From contig NZ_CP081844.1 of assembly GCF_019803445.1 (NCBI RefSeq), forward strand, positions 2,244,501-2,308,500: a stretch of DNA of 64,000 nt, in the 5' to 3' direction. This stretch comes from Caenibius sp. WL. Lineage in GTDB: Bacteria > Pseudomonadota > Alphaproteobacteria > Sphingomonadales > Sphingomonadaceae. Shown in pieces: positions 8,961 through 18,247 of this stretch. The position numbers and the translations under genes were made by a program. How positions within the stretch are numbered: the stretch's first letter is position 1; each line of letters starts with the position of its first letter. The notes beneath the pieces are model-generated. The model was given only the letters and a program-made list of their open reading frames with translations. It had not been told where the DNA came from and searched no databases.

Positions 8961-9879
8961 GAAGCGCATCGACGAAGCGACCGGCGTCGAAACGGTCGGG
9001 CACGAATGGGACGGTATCGAGGAACTCGACAATCCGATGCCGCGCTGGTGGCTGTGGAGCTTCTATGCCTCCATCGTCTTCGCTCTCGGCTATGTCATCG
9101 CCTATCCGGCCTGGCCGCTGGTCAGCCAAGGCACGGAAGGGGTTCTGGGCTGGAGCAGCCGTGGCGCTCTGGCCAAAGAACTCGCGGCTGAGGAAGCGCG
9201 CAAGAGGCCGATTCTTACGGCTCTGGCTGCCACACCGATCGAACGCCTGCCCGACAATCCCGCGCTGATGCGCGCCGCGATAGAAGGCGGGCGTGCGGCT
9301 TTCAAAGTCAATTGCGTGCAGTGCCATGGCGCGGGTGCGGCGGGCAGCCGGGGCTACCCCAATCTCAACGATGACGACTGGCTGTGGGGCGGCGATCTCA
9401 AAGCCATCGAACAGACCTTGATCCACGGCATTCGCCAGCCCGGGGACAGCAAGACCCGGATCAGTCAGATGCCCGCTTTCGGCAAGGATGGCATGCTGTC
9501 GGAGGCGCAGATCGCGCAAGTGACCCAGCATGTCCTGTCGTTGTCGGGCAAAGCGGGGCCGAACGCCGCAGGCGCTCAGGTATTTGCCGAAAACTGCGCC
9601 GTTTGCCATGGCAACGATGGCCGGGGCCTGCGCGAATTCGGGGCGCCCAATCTGGCCGATGCCATCGGGCTTTATGGAACCAGCGCCGAAGCGATCTCCC
9701 GGCAGATCCACACGCCCAGCCACGGCGTGATGCCATCGTGGGGCGGCAGGCTCGATCCGGCGACGATCAAGATGCTCGCGGCCTATGTCCATTCTTTGGG
9801 GGGCGGTGAAAACTTCAAGGAAGCGGGCCCTGCTCCCGGCAATGGCGCGGCTGCGGCGCAGAGCCATGACCAACCCTGA
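8953..9879 (+). CDS. ccoP: cbb3-type cytochrome c oxidase subunit III (diheme cytochrome c)
   Basis: 308 residues. The N-terminus holds the CcoP signature EWDGIEELDNPMPRWW followed by a membrane helix (WSFYASIVFALGYVIAY). The periplasmic part has two cytochrome c domains with heme sites CVQCH (near residue 121) and CAVCH (near 217), and methionine ligands in QMPAFG and GVMPSWGG. It receives electrons from soluble cytochrome c or the bc1 complex. The last 14 bases overlap the ccoG start. Confidence 0.97.
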   Translation: MAKKRIDEATGVETVGHEWDGIEELDNPMPRWWLWSFYASIVFALGYVIAYPAWPLVSQGTEGVLGWSSRGALAKELAAEEARKRPILTALAATPIERLPDNPALMRAAIEGGRAAFKVNCVQCHGAGAAGSRGYPNLNDDDWLWGGDLKAIEQTLIHGIRQPGDSKTRISQMPAFGKDGMLSEAQIAQVTQHVLSLSGKAGPNAAGAQVFAENCAVCHGNDGRGLREFGAPNLADAIGLYGTSAEAISRQIHTPSHGVMPSWGGRLDPATIKMLAAYVHSLGGGENFKEAGPAPGNGAAAAQSHDQP

Positions 9880-11311
9880 TCGCGGCCCCGCGCCAGCGCT
9901 CTATGCGAAGCGTGAACCGGTCTTCAACCGGCGGATCGACGGATGGTTTCGCCGCCTGAAATGGTCCATCATGATCGTCACTCTGGCGATCTATTATGGC
10001 ACGCCGTGGCTCCGGTGGGATCGCGGGCCTTACGCCCCGGATCAGGCGGTGCTCGTCGATCTGGCCCACCGCCGCTTCTACATGTTCGGCATCGAAATCT
10101 GGCCGCACGAATTCTACTTCGTCGCCGGTCTGCTGATCATGGCCGGGATCGGGCTGTTTCTGGTGACGAGCGCGGTGGGCCGCGCATGGTGCGGCTATGC
10201 CTGCCCGCAAACGGTGTGGACCGATCTGTTCCAGCATATCGACCGCCTGATCGATGGCGACCGCAATGCCCGCTTCCGGCTCTACAAGGCGCCGTGGGGG
10301 CCTGCAAAGATCGCCCGCCGCCTGCTGAAATGGACCATCTATCTCGCCATAAGCTTCGCGACCGGCGGGGCCTGGGTGCTCTATTTCGCCGATGCGCCGT
10401 CTCTCATGCGTGATTTCTTCACCGGGCAGGCCGCGCCCGTGGCCTATGTCACAGTCGCTATTCTCACCGCGACCACTTTCGTCCTCGGCGGCTTCATGCG
10501 CGAACAGGTGTGCATCTACATGTGCCCTTGGCCGCGCATCCAGACCGCGATGCTCGACGAAAAATCGCTGATCGTCACTTACAAGGACTGGCGCGGCGAA
10601 CCGCGCGGCAGCGTGAAGAAGGCCGAACGCGATCCCGGCGCCTTCGGCGACTGCATCGATTGCAACCAGTGCGTGGCTGTTTGCCCCACCGGCATCGATA
10701 TCCGCGAAGGCCCGCAGATCGGCTGCATCACCTGCGCACTGTGCATCGATACCTGCGACCGGGTGATGAAGGACATCGGCCGTCCGCGCGGTCTGATCGA
10801 TTATGCCACGCTGGAAGGATGCAAGCAGGAGGCGGCAGGGGAAGCACCCATTCCCGTGTGGCGAAACCTCTTGCAAACCCGCACGCTGGTCTATGGTTCG
10901 CTGTGGGCGGCGATCGGGCTGGCCATGCTGTTCGCTCTCGGCACCCGCACGCGGACGGATATCTCCGCCGAAGCGGATCGCAATCCGCCTTTCATGCTGA
11001 TGAGCGATGGCTCTATCCGCAACGGCTACACCGTAAAGCTGCGCAATATGCAGAACCGGCCCCGCGCGATGATCGTGACGATGGAAGGCCTTCCCGGCGC
11101 GAAGATGTGGACCGACGACATGCCCCGCGAGCGCGCCACCCGGCAAGTCGAACGCGTGGTTCCGGCCGATGCGACGGAGGTGGTTCGGATTTATGTCGTC
11201 GCCCCAGCGGGAACGCCGACGCAGGATTTCGCTTTTGCGGTCCGCTCCACCAGCGATGCCGAGACCGACACCAGCCCTATACGTTTCGAAGCACCGGAGA
11301 CAAGCGAATGA
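9866..11311 (+). CDS. ccoG: Cytochrome c oxidase accessory protein CcoG/RdxA (polyferredoxin)
   Basis: 481 residues with the ATG at 9866. This start gives the normal N-terminus and overlaps ccoP by 14 bases. It has several membrane helices with GRAWCGYACPQTVWTD near the N-terminus, a central pair of 4Fe-4S motifs between about residues 262 and 300 (CIDCNQCVAVCPTGIDIR and CITCALCIDTC), and a C-terminal Ig-like FixG domain. CcoG reduces copper for insertion into the CuB site of the cbb3 oxidase. Translational coupling by overlap with ccoP and ccoH supports its assembly role. Confidence 0.95.
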   Translation: MTNPDRGPAPALYAKREPVFNRRIDGWFRRLKWSIMIVTLAIYYGTPWLRWDRGPYAPDQAVLVDLAHRRFYMFGIEIWPHEFYFVAGLLIMAGIGLFLVTSAVGRAWCGYACPQTVWTDLFQHIDRLIDGDRNARFRLYKAPWGPAKIARRLLKWTIYLAISFATGGAWVLYFADAPSLMRDFFTGQAAPVAYVTVAILTATTFVLGGFMREQVCIYMCPWPRIQTAMLDEKSLIVTYKDWRGEPRGSVKKAERDPGAFGDCIDCNQCVAVCPTGIDIREGPQIGCITCALCIDTCDRVMKDIGRPRGLIDYATLEGCKQEAAGEAPIPVWRNLLQTRTLVYGSLWAAIGLAMLFALGTRTRTDISAEADRNPPFMLMSDGSIRNGYTVKLRNMQNRPRAMIVTMEGLPGAKMWTDDMPRERATRQVERVVPADATEVVRIYVVAPAGTPTQDFAFAVRSTSDAETDTSPIRFEAPETSE

Positions 11312-11754
11312 ACAGGCCATTCACCGGACGCCATATGGCCATGATCCTGATCGTCTTCTTCGGGATCGTTTTCGCGGTCAATTTCCTCATGGCGCGGCTT
11401 GCGACCAGCACGTTTGGCGGCATCGTGGTCGAAAACACCTACGTCGCCAGCCAGGAATTCAATGGCTGGCTGGATCAGGCCGAACGGCAGCGGGCGCTGG
11501 GCTGGACAGCCACCGTGGCACGCGATGAAGATAACCGGCTGGCGATCCAACTCGACAACGCTCCGCAATATACGGTGGTGACTGCCGAAGCCCGCCATCC
11601 GCTGGGCCAGGCGCCGAACCGCCACCTGACGTTCAGCCCCAAAGGGGATGGCCGGTTCCTTTCGCAGCAGGCCCTGCCTGCGGGCCGCTGGATCGTGCGC
11701 ATCACCGCGCAATCGGGCGAAACCGTCTGGCGGATCGAGGAGAACGTGGAATGA
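11308..11754 (+). CDS. ccoH: FixH/CcoH family cbb3 assembly protein
   Basis: 148 residues. One N-terminal membrane helix (MAMILIVFFGIVFAVNFLMA) is followed by the family motif FGGIVVENTYVASQEFNGWLDQAERQRALGW, then a periplasmic beta-rich domain. FixH is needed for cbb3 assembly, working with CcoG and CcoI, and it interacts with the oxidase. Start and stop overlap ccoG (ATGA) and ccoI (ATGA), so the whole group is translationally coupled. Confidence 0.93.
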   Translation: MNRPFTGRHMAMILIVFFGIVFAVNFLMARLATSTFGGIVVENTYVASQEFNGWLDQAERQRALGWTATVARDEDNRLAIQLDNAPQYTVVTAEARHPLGQAPNRHLTFSPKGDGRFLSQQALPAGRWIVRITAQSGETVWRIEENVE

Positions 11755-13868
11755 GCGCCGCCACCGGCATCCGCCCCGAACCGCTGCAAGAAACGGTTCT
11801 TGCCGTACCCGGGATGCATTGCGCCGGTTGCATCAGCAAGATCGAACGCGGGATGAAGGATTTGCCCGGCGTGGCCACCGCCCGGGTGAACCTTTCGGCC
11901 AGACAAGTGACGATCCGGCACGATCCGGCCATGAAAGATCGCGATCTGGTCACCGCGCTGGAACGAATCGGGTTCGAATCCGAACTCCGCAAGGCCGTGC
12001 AGGCGCAGGACCATTCGGCGGTAAGGCCCCTTCTCGCTCCTCTCGGCGTGGCAGCCTTTGCAGCGATGAACGTGATGCTGTTCTCGGTCAGCGTATGGTC
12101 GGGCGCCGATGGATCGGTCCGCTGGATGTTCCACTGGATTTCCGCGCTGATCGCCGTTCCGGCCATCGCCTATGCCGGGCAGCCGTTCTTCCGCTCCGCC
12201 TGGGGCGCGGTGCGCCGGGGCCGTACCAATATGGACGTGCCCATTTCGCTCGGCGTGCTGATCGCCACCATCCTGAGCCTTTATGAAACCGTCGTCGGCG
12301 GGCAGCACGCATGGTTCGACGGGGCGCTGATGCTGCTCGCTTTCCTGCTCGCGGGCCGCGTGCTCGACGCCATGATGCGCGACAAGGCCCGCACCGGGGT
12401 CGATGCGCTGCTCAGCCACGCCGCGCAAGGCGCGATGGTGGTGGGCGAAGGCGGGACGGTGGATTGGCAGCGGGCGGAACAGCTTGTTCCCGGCATGGTG
12501 ATCCGCATCGCCGCCGGGGAAAGGCTTGCGGCCGATGGCGATATCCTCACCGGGGTCAGCCAGTTCGATCAATCGCTGCTGACGGGCGAAAGCACCCCCA
12601 TAGCCTCCGGGCCCGGAGACAAGGTACTGACGGGCACGCTCAATCTCGATGCGCCGGTCGATGTCCGCGTCACCGCCGTGGGACAGGATACGACTCTCGC
12701 CACTATCGCGCGCCTGATGGACGCGGCGGCACAGAATCGCTCCACTTATGTCCGCATCGCGGACCGCGCTTCGCAACTTTATGCCCCCGCCGTGCATCTG
12801 CTGGCCGCGCTGTCGTTCGCGGGATGGATGATCGCGGGCGCGGGGCTTTATCAATCGCTGGTCATCGCGGTGGCCGTGCTTATCATCACCTGCCCGTGCG
12901 CCTTGGGATTGGCGGTGCCCGTGGCCCAGGTGGTGGCGAGCGGGGCGCTGATGCGCGCGGGGATCATGGTCAAGGATGGCAGCGCGCTGGAACGGCTCGC
13001 CCGGATCGATCACGCGCTGCTCGACAAGACCGGAACGCTCACGCTGGGCAGGCCCGAGCCCGACCCTGCGGTGATAACCAGTCTGTCCGCCGATACCGCC
13101 TCCGTCGCGCTGGCGCTGGCGTCGCACAGCCGCCACCCGATTTCGCGCGCGCTGGGCAAGGCTCTTGCGGCCCATGGCCATCGTGCGGCCGTGCTGGATC
13201 AGGTAGAAGAACGCGCCGGCCAGGGCGTTTTCGCCCGGTGGCAGGGCCAACCGGTATCCTTGCGCCGCCCGGACAGGGCGCAGGGCGTGGCCGTCACGCT
13301 CGATATCGCCGGTCAACCGATCTGGTTGATCCCCTTTGCCGATCGCTTGCGGCCGGACTGGCAGGACGCTTTGCGGCAACTGGCGGGATTGGGCGTGGAC
13401 GCCTCCATCCTTTCGGGTGACAACGGTGTGGCAGTGGCCGAGGTGGCGCGGCAGACCGGCCTTGAGGCGCGCAGCGATGCCTCCCCGGCGGACAAGCTTC
13501 GCGCGATAGAAAGCCTGCAACAGGAGCATCGCGTGCTGATGGTGGGCGACGGCCTGAACGATGGCCCGGCATTGGCGCAGGCGAATGCTTCCATCGCACC
13601 GGGAACGGCCAGCGATGTGGGATTGCAAGCGGCCGATTTCGTCTTCGTGCAGGAGTCGCTGCTTGCCCTGCCCCGTGCCGTCCGCGCGGCCAAGGCGACG
13701 ATGCGCGTGGTGAAACAGAACTTCGCGCTGGCGATCGGTTACAATATCATAGCTGTGCCGCTGGCCATGGCCGGCATGGTGACGCCGATGATCGCGGCCA
13801 TTGCGATGTCCGGCAGTTCGCTGATCGTGATCGCCAATTCCCTGCGTTTAACGAAAGCCGCACGATGA
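11751..13868 (+). CDS. ccoI: Heavy-metal (copper) P1B-type ATPase CcoI/FixI
   Basis: 705 residues. An N-terminal HMA domain carries GMHCAGC (Cys24, Cys27). Transmembrane helices follow, then the actuator loop (LLTGESTPI), the copper-channel CPC motif (ITCPCALGLAVP, about residue 380), the phosphorylation site DKTGTLTLG (Asp near 425), and MVGDGLNDGPALA in the hinge. The CPC motif and the location between ccoH and ccoS identify it as the copper pump that supplies CuB of cbb3 oxidase, not a general detoxification exporter. Confidence 0.95.
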   Translation: MSAATGIRPEPLQETVLAVPGMHCAGCISKIERGMKDLPGVATARVNLSARQVTIRHDPAMKDRDLVTALERIGFESELRKAVQAQDHSAVRPLLAPLGVAAFAAMNVMLFSVSVWSGADGSVRWMFHWISALIAVPAIAYAGQPFFRSAWGAVRRGRTNMDVPISLGVLIATILSLYETVVGGQHAWFDGALMLLAFLLAGRVLDAMMRDKARTGVDALLSHAAQGAMVVGEGGTVDWQRAEQLVPGMVIRIAAGERLAADGDILTGVSQFDQSLLTGESTPIASGPGDKVLTGTLNLDAPVDVRVTAVGQDTTLATIARLMDAAAQNRSTYVRIADRASQLYAPAVHLLAALSFAGWMIAGAGLYQSLVIAVAVLIITCPCALGLAVPVAQVVASGALMRAGIMVKDGSALERLARIDHALLDKTGTLTLGRPEPDPAVITSLSADTASVALALASHSRHPISRALGKALAAHGHRAAVLDQVEERAGQGVFARWQGQPVSLRRPDRAQGVAVTLDIAGQPIWLIPFADRLRPDWQDALRQLAGLGVDASILSGDNGVAVAEVARQTGLEARSDASPADKLRAIESLQQEHRVLMVGDGLNDGPALAQANASIAPGTASDVGLQAADFVFVQESLLALPRAVRAAKATMRVVKQNFALAIGYNIIAVPLAMAGMVTPMIAAIAMSGSSLIVIANSLRLTKAAR

Positions 13869-14035
13869 ACGGTCTGGTTCTTCTCATTCCCGTTGCCCTG
13901 TTTCTCGGGCTGGCAGGGCTTGCCGCATTCTTCTGGTCGCTCAAAAGCGGGCAGTTCGAAGATCTCGACGGCGCGGCCAACCGGATCTTTCTGGAAGACT
14001 ATGAAGAAGGCGATAGCGGGGGCAACGGCAAATGA
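13865..14035 (+). CDS. ccoS: cbb3-type cytochrome oxidase assembly protein CcoS
   Basis: 56 residues. It has one membrane helix (LVLLIPVALFLGLAGLAAFFW) followed by the CcoS signature SLKSGQFEDLDGAANRIF and an acidic tail. CcoS is required to insert cofactors into the cbb3 complex. The ATG overlaps the ccoI stop and the TGA overlaps the next small gene. Confidence 0.92.
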   Translation: MNGLVLLIPVALFLGLAGLAAFFWSLKSGQFEDLDGAANRIFLEDYEEGDSGGNGK

Positions 14036-14271
14036 TCCAGCGGCATCTGTCTCTGCTCGCAGTGATCGGGCTGGCTCCCGCCGCGCTGAATCCGTCCCTC
14101 GCCGCCGCGGCGGCGCATATTGAACTGGCCCTGTGCGGCCCGGCCGGCGGGATGGTCAAAATCCCGACAAAAACGCCGTCGCTCCCGGGGGGCGACGGCG
14201 CCATGTGTTGTGCCAAAGGTTGTCACAGCTCACACGATCGCAAGCGTTCCAAGCCTCAGAGAATGACGTGA
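14032..14271 (+). CDS. Small exported cysteine-rich protein at the end of the cco cluster
   Basis: 79 residues; function not known. The ATG overlaps the ccoS stop, which argues for translation with the cluster. An N-terminal signal peptide ending around the Ala run at residues 24-28 is predicted. The mature part of about 50 residues has four cysteines (35, 59, 60, 64) and histidines at 65 and 68, in a CCAKGCHSSH cluster that could bind copper or heme-type ligands, followed by a very basic tail (DRKRSKPQR). The 3' end overlaps the flavin reductase gene tail to tail by 16 bases. A periplasmic copper-handling role is an inference from position and composition only. Confidence 0.7.
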   Translation: MIQRHLSLLAVIGLAPAALNPSLAAAAAHIELALCGPAGGMVKIPTKTPSLPGGDGAMCCAKGCHSSHDRKRSKPQRMT

Positions 14272-14759
14272 TCGGTGGCCGCTGAAATATCGATGTAGCG
14301 GCGATCGTAATAGGTCAGCGGCTTGGCGTTCTCCCGGTGGTGGGCGCTGAGCAATTCACCGATGAAGATCGTGTGCGTGCCGAACCGGTGGCGGTCCATC
14401 GTCTTGCAGACCATGCTCGACTGCGCATTGGCAAGAACCGGCATATCCAGCTCTTCCTCCCAGTTGCCGATGCCGAAGCGTTCTTCGCCCTTCTTGCTCA
14501 TGAAGCAATCGGCGACATCACGATTAGCCAGACCCAAGACGTTCACGCAGAAACGATCCGCCTGCATCAGAGGCCCGTGCGCCGAGGCATCCTGATTGAT
14601 GCAAATAAGGATCGAGGGCGGATCGAAGCTGACGGACGAAAACGCCGTCGCGACGATGCCGTAGCGCTGGCCTTCCACTTTGGTGGTGATGGCATAGACC
14701 GAGGCGGCGATGTGCCGCATCGTGCTCTGGAATTCGCTGAGGATTTCTTCGGGCTGCAT
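14256..14759 (-). CDS. Flavin reductase family protein (FMN-binding split barrel)
   Basis: 167 residues from the ATG at 14759, with AGGAG upstream. The family core is clear: MRHIAASVYAITTKVEGQRYGIVATAFSSVSFDPPSILICINQDAS, then FCVNVLGLANRDVADCFM, and a C-terminal GELLSAHHRENAKPLTYYDRRY. These enzymes use NAD(P)H to reduce free FMN or FAD, often for a partner monooxygenase. It is divergent from the riboflavin gene ribB and shares a 128-bp regulatory gap with it. Its 3' end overlaps the small gene after ccoS. Confidence 0.9.
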   Translation of the reverse strand: MQPEEILSEFQSTMRHIAASVYAITTKVEGQRYGIVATAFSSVSFDPPSILICINQDASAHGPLMQADRFCVNVLGLANRDVADCFMSKKGEERFGIGNWEEELDMPVLANAQSSMVCKTMDRHRFGTHTIFIGELLSAHHRENAKPLTYYDRRYIDISAATDHVIL

Positions 14760-14793
14760 CGTGGCTCCTGAGACAGAAAGTTTTCTGATCGCT

Positions 14794-14819
14794 TTGCACA
14801 ACCCATTATAGTCGTGCAA
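14794..14819. promoter_or_regulatory. Inverted repeat over the flavin reductase promoter region
   Basis: TTGCAC and GTGCAA lie 14 bases apart, 35 to 60 bases upstream of the flavin reductase ATG. Between them, on the minus strand, is TATAAT, a perfect -10 hexamer. The arrangement suggests an operator placed over the promoter. No regulator can be assigned from sequence. Confidence 0.4.
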
Positions 14820-14836
14820 CCGGCGTTGTGGAATTG

Positions 14837-14876
14837 AAATGTGATTATTTGATTTGCGCGCACATTTAAATGTGAT
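14837..14876. promoter_or_regulatory. Palindrome and 31-bp-spaced direct repeats in front of ribB
   Basis: A perfect 14-bp palindrome CACATTTAAATGTG (14861-14874) ends 13 bases before the ribB ATG. The nonamer AAATGTGAT occurs at 14837-14845 and again at 14868-14876, a spacing of 31 bp or about three helical turns. The DNA here is AT-rich against GC-rich surroundings. It looks like an operator. The HTH at the N-terminus of the adjacent RibB protein is a possible binder (inference). Confidence 0.5.
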
Positions 14877-14887
14877 AAAGCGAGTCC

Positions 14888-16159
14888 ATGAGCACATCGA
14901 CCATCGACAAAGTCCGTGACCTGGTCTCATCCGGCCATATGTCCAAGGCTGCCCTCGCCCGCGCTGCTGGCCTTCATGCCAACACTCTGCGCGATTGCAT
15001 CGAACCGGGCTGGAACCCGACGACCGAGACATTGAGCAAGCTGGAACGATTCCTCTCCGCCAATGACGATCGCCCGGTCCTTGTCCCGATCGAGGAAATT
15101 ATCGACGAAGCACGCAACGGCCGGATGTACATTCTGGTCGACGACGAAGATCGCGAAAACGAAGGCGATCTCATCATTCCGGCACAGATGGCCACCCCCG
15201 CTGCGATCAATTTCATGGCCACGCATGGCCGCGGCCTGATCTGCCTGTCGATGACCGGCCAGCGCTGCGAACAACTCGGCCTCAATTCGATGAGCCCGAG
15301 CAACGGCACGCGGCATGAAACGGCCTTCACCGTATCGATCGAAGCGCGTGAAGGCGTCACCACCGGCATTTCCGCGGGCGACCGCGCCCGCACCATTTCA
15401 GTCGCGATCGACGGCACCAAGAGCCGCGACGACATCGTGACCCCGGGCCATGTTTTCCCGCTTCGCGCCCGCGATGGCGGCGTGCTGGTCCGCGCCGGGC
15501 ACACCGAAGCGGCTGTCGATATTTCCCGCCTGGCCGGGCTCAATCCTTCCGGAGTGATCTGCGAGATCATGAAGGAAGACGGCACCATGGCGCGGCTTGA
15601 CGATCTGATCGGGTTTGCCCGCCTGCACGATCTCAAGATCGGCACGATCCGCGATCTGATCGAATATCGCCGCCGCAACGATCATCTGGTCGAATGCATT
15701 TCGCAGTCGCCTTTCACATCGGATTACGGCGGTGAATGGACCGCCAAGACCTATCGCGACAAAGTGGAAGGCGCGGTGCATGTCGTGCTGCAGAAAGGGC
15801 ATGTCATCCCCGACACGCCCACGCTGGTGCGCATGCATGCCATTTCCATCTTCTCCGACGTGCTTGGTCAGCCGGGCCCGTCAAAGCGCGTTCTGCAACG
15901 CGCGATGACGGAAATCGGCAGGGAAGGCGCGGGCATCATCGTCCTGCTGATGCCGACCGATCCGGAACAGCTCAGCCGCGAAGTCGGCGGGGCGACCGAT
16001 CCGGTCATGGATTTGCGCAGCTATGGCATCGGCGCCCAGATTCTTGCCGATCTCGGGGTCCACGAAATGATCCTGATGACCAACACGCATCGCAATGTCG
16101 TGGCCATCGATGGCTATGGCCTCAACATCATCGACCAGCGCGCCGTTCCTGAAGGGTAA
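14888..16159 (+). CDS. ribB: 3,4-dihydroxy-2-butanone-4-phosphate synthase with N-terminal HTH and degenerate RibA-like C-terminus
   Basis: 423 residues in three parts. Residues 1-60 look like a Cro/CI-type helix-turn-helix (SKAALARAAGLHANTLRDC, then TETLSKLERFL). Residues 65-270 are RibB, making dihydroxybutanone phosphate from ribulose 5-phosphate: LVDDEDRENEGDLIIPA, THGRGLICLS, RHETAFTVSIEA, TPGHVFPLRARDGGVLVRAGHTEAAVD. Residues 280-423 resemble GTP cyclohydrolase II (LVRMHAISIFSDVLG, RSYGIGAQILADLGVHEMILMTN), but the zinc-binding CDC-type cysteines are absent, so this domain is probably inactive. Similar RibB proteins with a degenerate RibA domain (RibBX type) are known in alphaproteobacteria. 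ribH follows three bases later. The Shine-Dalgarno is weak. Confidence 0.92.
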   Translation: MSTSTIDKVRDLVSSGHMSKAALARAAGLHANTLRDCIEPGWNPTTETLSKLERFLSANDDRPVLVPIEEIIDEARNGRMYILVDDEDRENEGDLIIPAQMATPAAINFMATHGRGLICLSMTGQRCEQLGLNSMSPSNGTRHETAFTVSIEAREGVTTGISAGDRARTISVAIDGTKSRDDIVTPGHVFPLRARDGGVLVRAGHTEAAVDISRLAGLNPSGVICEIMKEDGTMARLDDLIGFARLHDLKIGTIRDLIEYRRRNDHLVECISQSPFTSDYGGEWTAKTYRDKVEGAVHVVLQKGHVIPDTPTLVRMHAISIFSDVLGQPGPSKRVLQRAMTEIGREGAGIIVLLMPTDPEQLSREVGGATDPVMDLRSYGIGAQILADLGVHEMILMTNTHRNVVAIDGYGLNIIDQRAVPEG

Positions 16160-16162
16160 TCC

Positions 16163-16582
16163 ATGGCCCATTTCCTTATTGTCGAAGCCCGTTTCTACGA
16201 TCACCTGAACGATATGCTGGTGGCCGGCGCGCGTGGCGCGCTGGAAGCCGCAGGGCATAGCGCCGAAGTCATCACCGTTCCCGGAGCGCTGGAGATTCCC
16301 GGCGCCATCGCGCTGGCCCACGAATCCGAGCGCTACGATGGCTTCGTGGCGATCGGCGTGGTGATTCGCGGGGAAACCTATCACTTCGAAATCGTCGCGG
16401 GCGAAAGCGCCCGAGGGATCATGGCGCTGACGATGGACGGTATCGCCATCGGCAACGGCATCCTCACCGTCGAGGATGAGCAGCAGGCCATCGTCCGTGC
16501 CGATCCGGCGCAGAAGGATAAAGGTGGTGAAGCCGCCAAGGCAGCACTGGCGCTTTACGATTTACGCAGGCATTATGCTTGA
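16163..16582 (+). CDS. ribH: 6,7-dimethyl-8-ribityllumazine synthase
   Basis: 139 residues. It condenses dihydroxybutanone phosphate (the RibB product) with the ribitylaminouracil, forming the direct precursor of riboflavin. Key motifs: [14 protein letters not shown], and [23 protein letters not shown] with the catalytic histidine, then [12 protein letters not shown]. The ATG lies three bases after the ribB stop, so the two steps are cotranscribed. A hairpin terminator follows at 16695. Confidence 0.95.
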   Translation: MAHFLIVEARFYDHLNDMLVAGARGALEAAGHSAEVITVPGALEIPGAIALAHESERYDGFVAIGVVIRGETYHFEIVAGESARGIMALTMDGIAIGNGILTVEDEQQAIVRADPAQKDKGGEAAKAALALYDLRRHYA

Positions 16583-16694
16583 ATGATCTTACGCCGGACG
16601 CGGGATGGTTGCCGCTGCTATCCATCCCGTATCTGGCGTGTCTGCATGGCTCCGGTGGTGTCCTCCCTCAGCACTGGCCCGGACCATCAGCAAC

Positions 16695-16738
16695 AATCAG
16701 GCCGCCCATCCCCAGGGATGAGCGGCCTGATTTTGTTC
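16695..16738 (+). terminator. Intrinsic terminator after ribH
   Basis: Arms AATCAGGCCGC (16695-16705) and GCGGCCTGATT (16722-16732) pair perfectly over 11 bp, with an inner CATCC/GGATG helix and a T-rich tail (TTTTGTT). The orientation fits the end of ribB-ribH transcription. The rest of the 16583-16789 gap shows nothing recognisable. Confidence 0.8.
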
Positions 16739-16789
16739 TGCAATCGTATGTGACCCGCCGCATCCGATTGGGCGCGGCGGATGCACCTA

Positions 16790-18079
<1,290 letters not shown>

Positions 18080-18149
18080 TCAACGCTCCGTTTCATGCTG
18101 CAATGCGTTATGTTATGCATTGGGATAACGATGCGGCCTCCTAACCATG

Positions 18150-18174
18150 GGAACCAAGGCAGGCAAGCCGCGTT
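18150..18174 (+). promoter_or_regulatory. EcfG-type general stress response promoter
   Basis: GGAAC (18150-18154), a 16-base spacer, and CGTT (18171-18174) match the alphaproteobacterial EcfG consensus GGAAC-N16/17-CGTT exactly. A start point near 18181 would leave a leader of about 65 bases before the ATG at 18248. It points into the four-gene cluster of small membrane/amphipathic proteins. Confidence 0.75.
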
Positions 18175-18247
18175 GGAAATCAGGCTGGAAAATGGCATTT
18201 TTCCTTGAAATAATCCCTCACTCCGCCACGTCAGAATAGGAACCATC

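Noticed and set aside
11475-13628. A 717-codon open frame on the minus strand across ccoH and ccoI
   Set aside because: It lies fully opposite strong family matches on the plus strand, is Arg/His/Gly-rich and has no recognisable domain. It is an artefact of GC-rich codon use.
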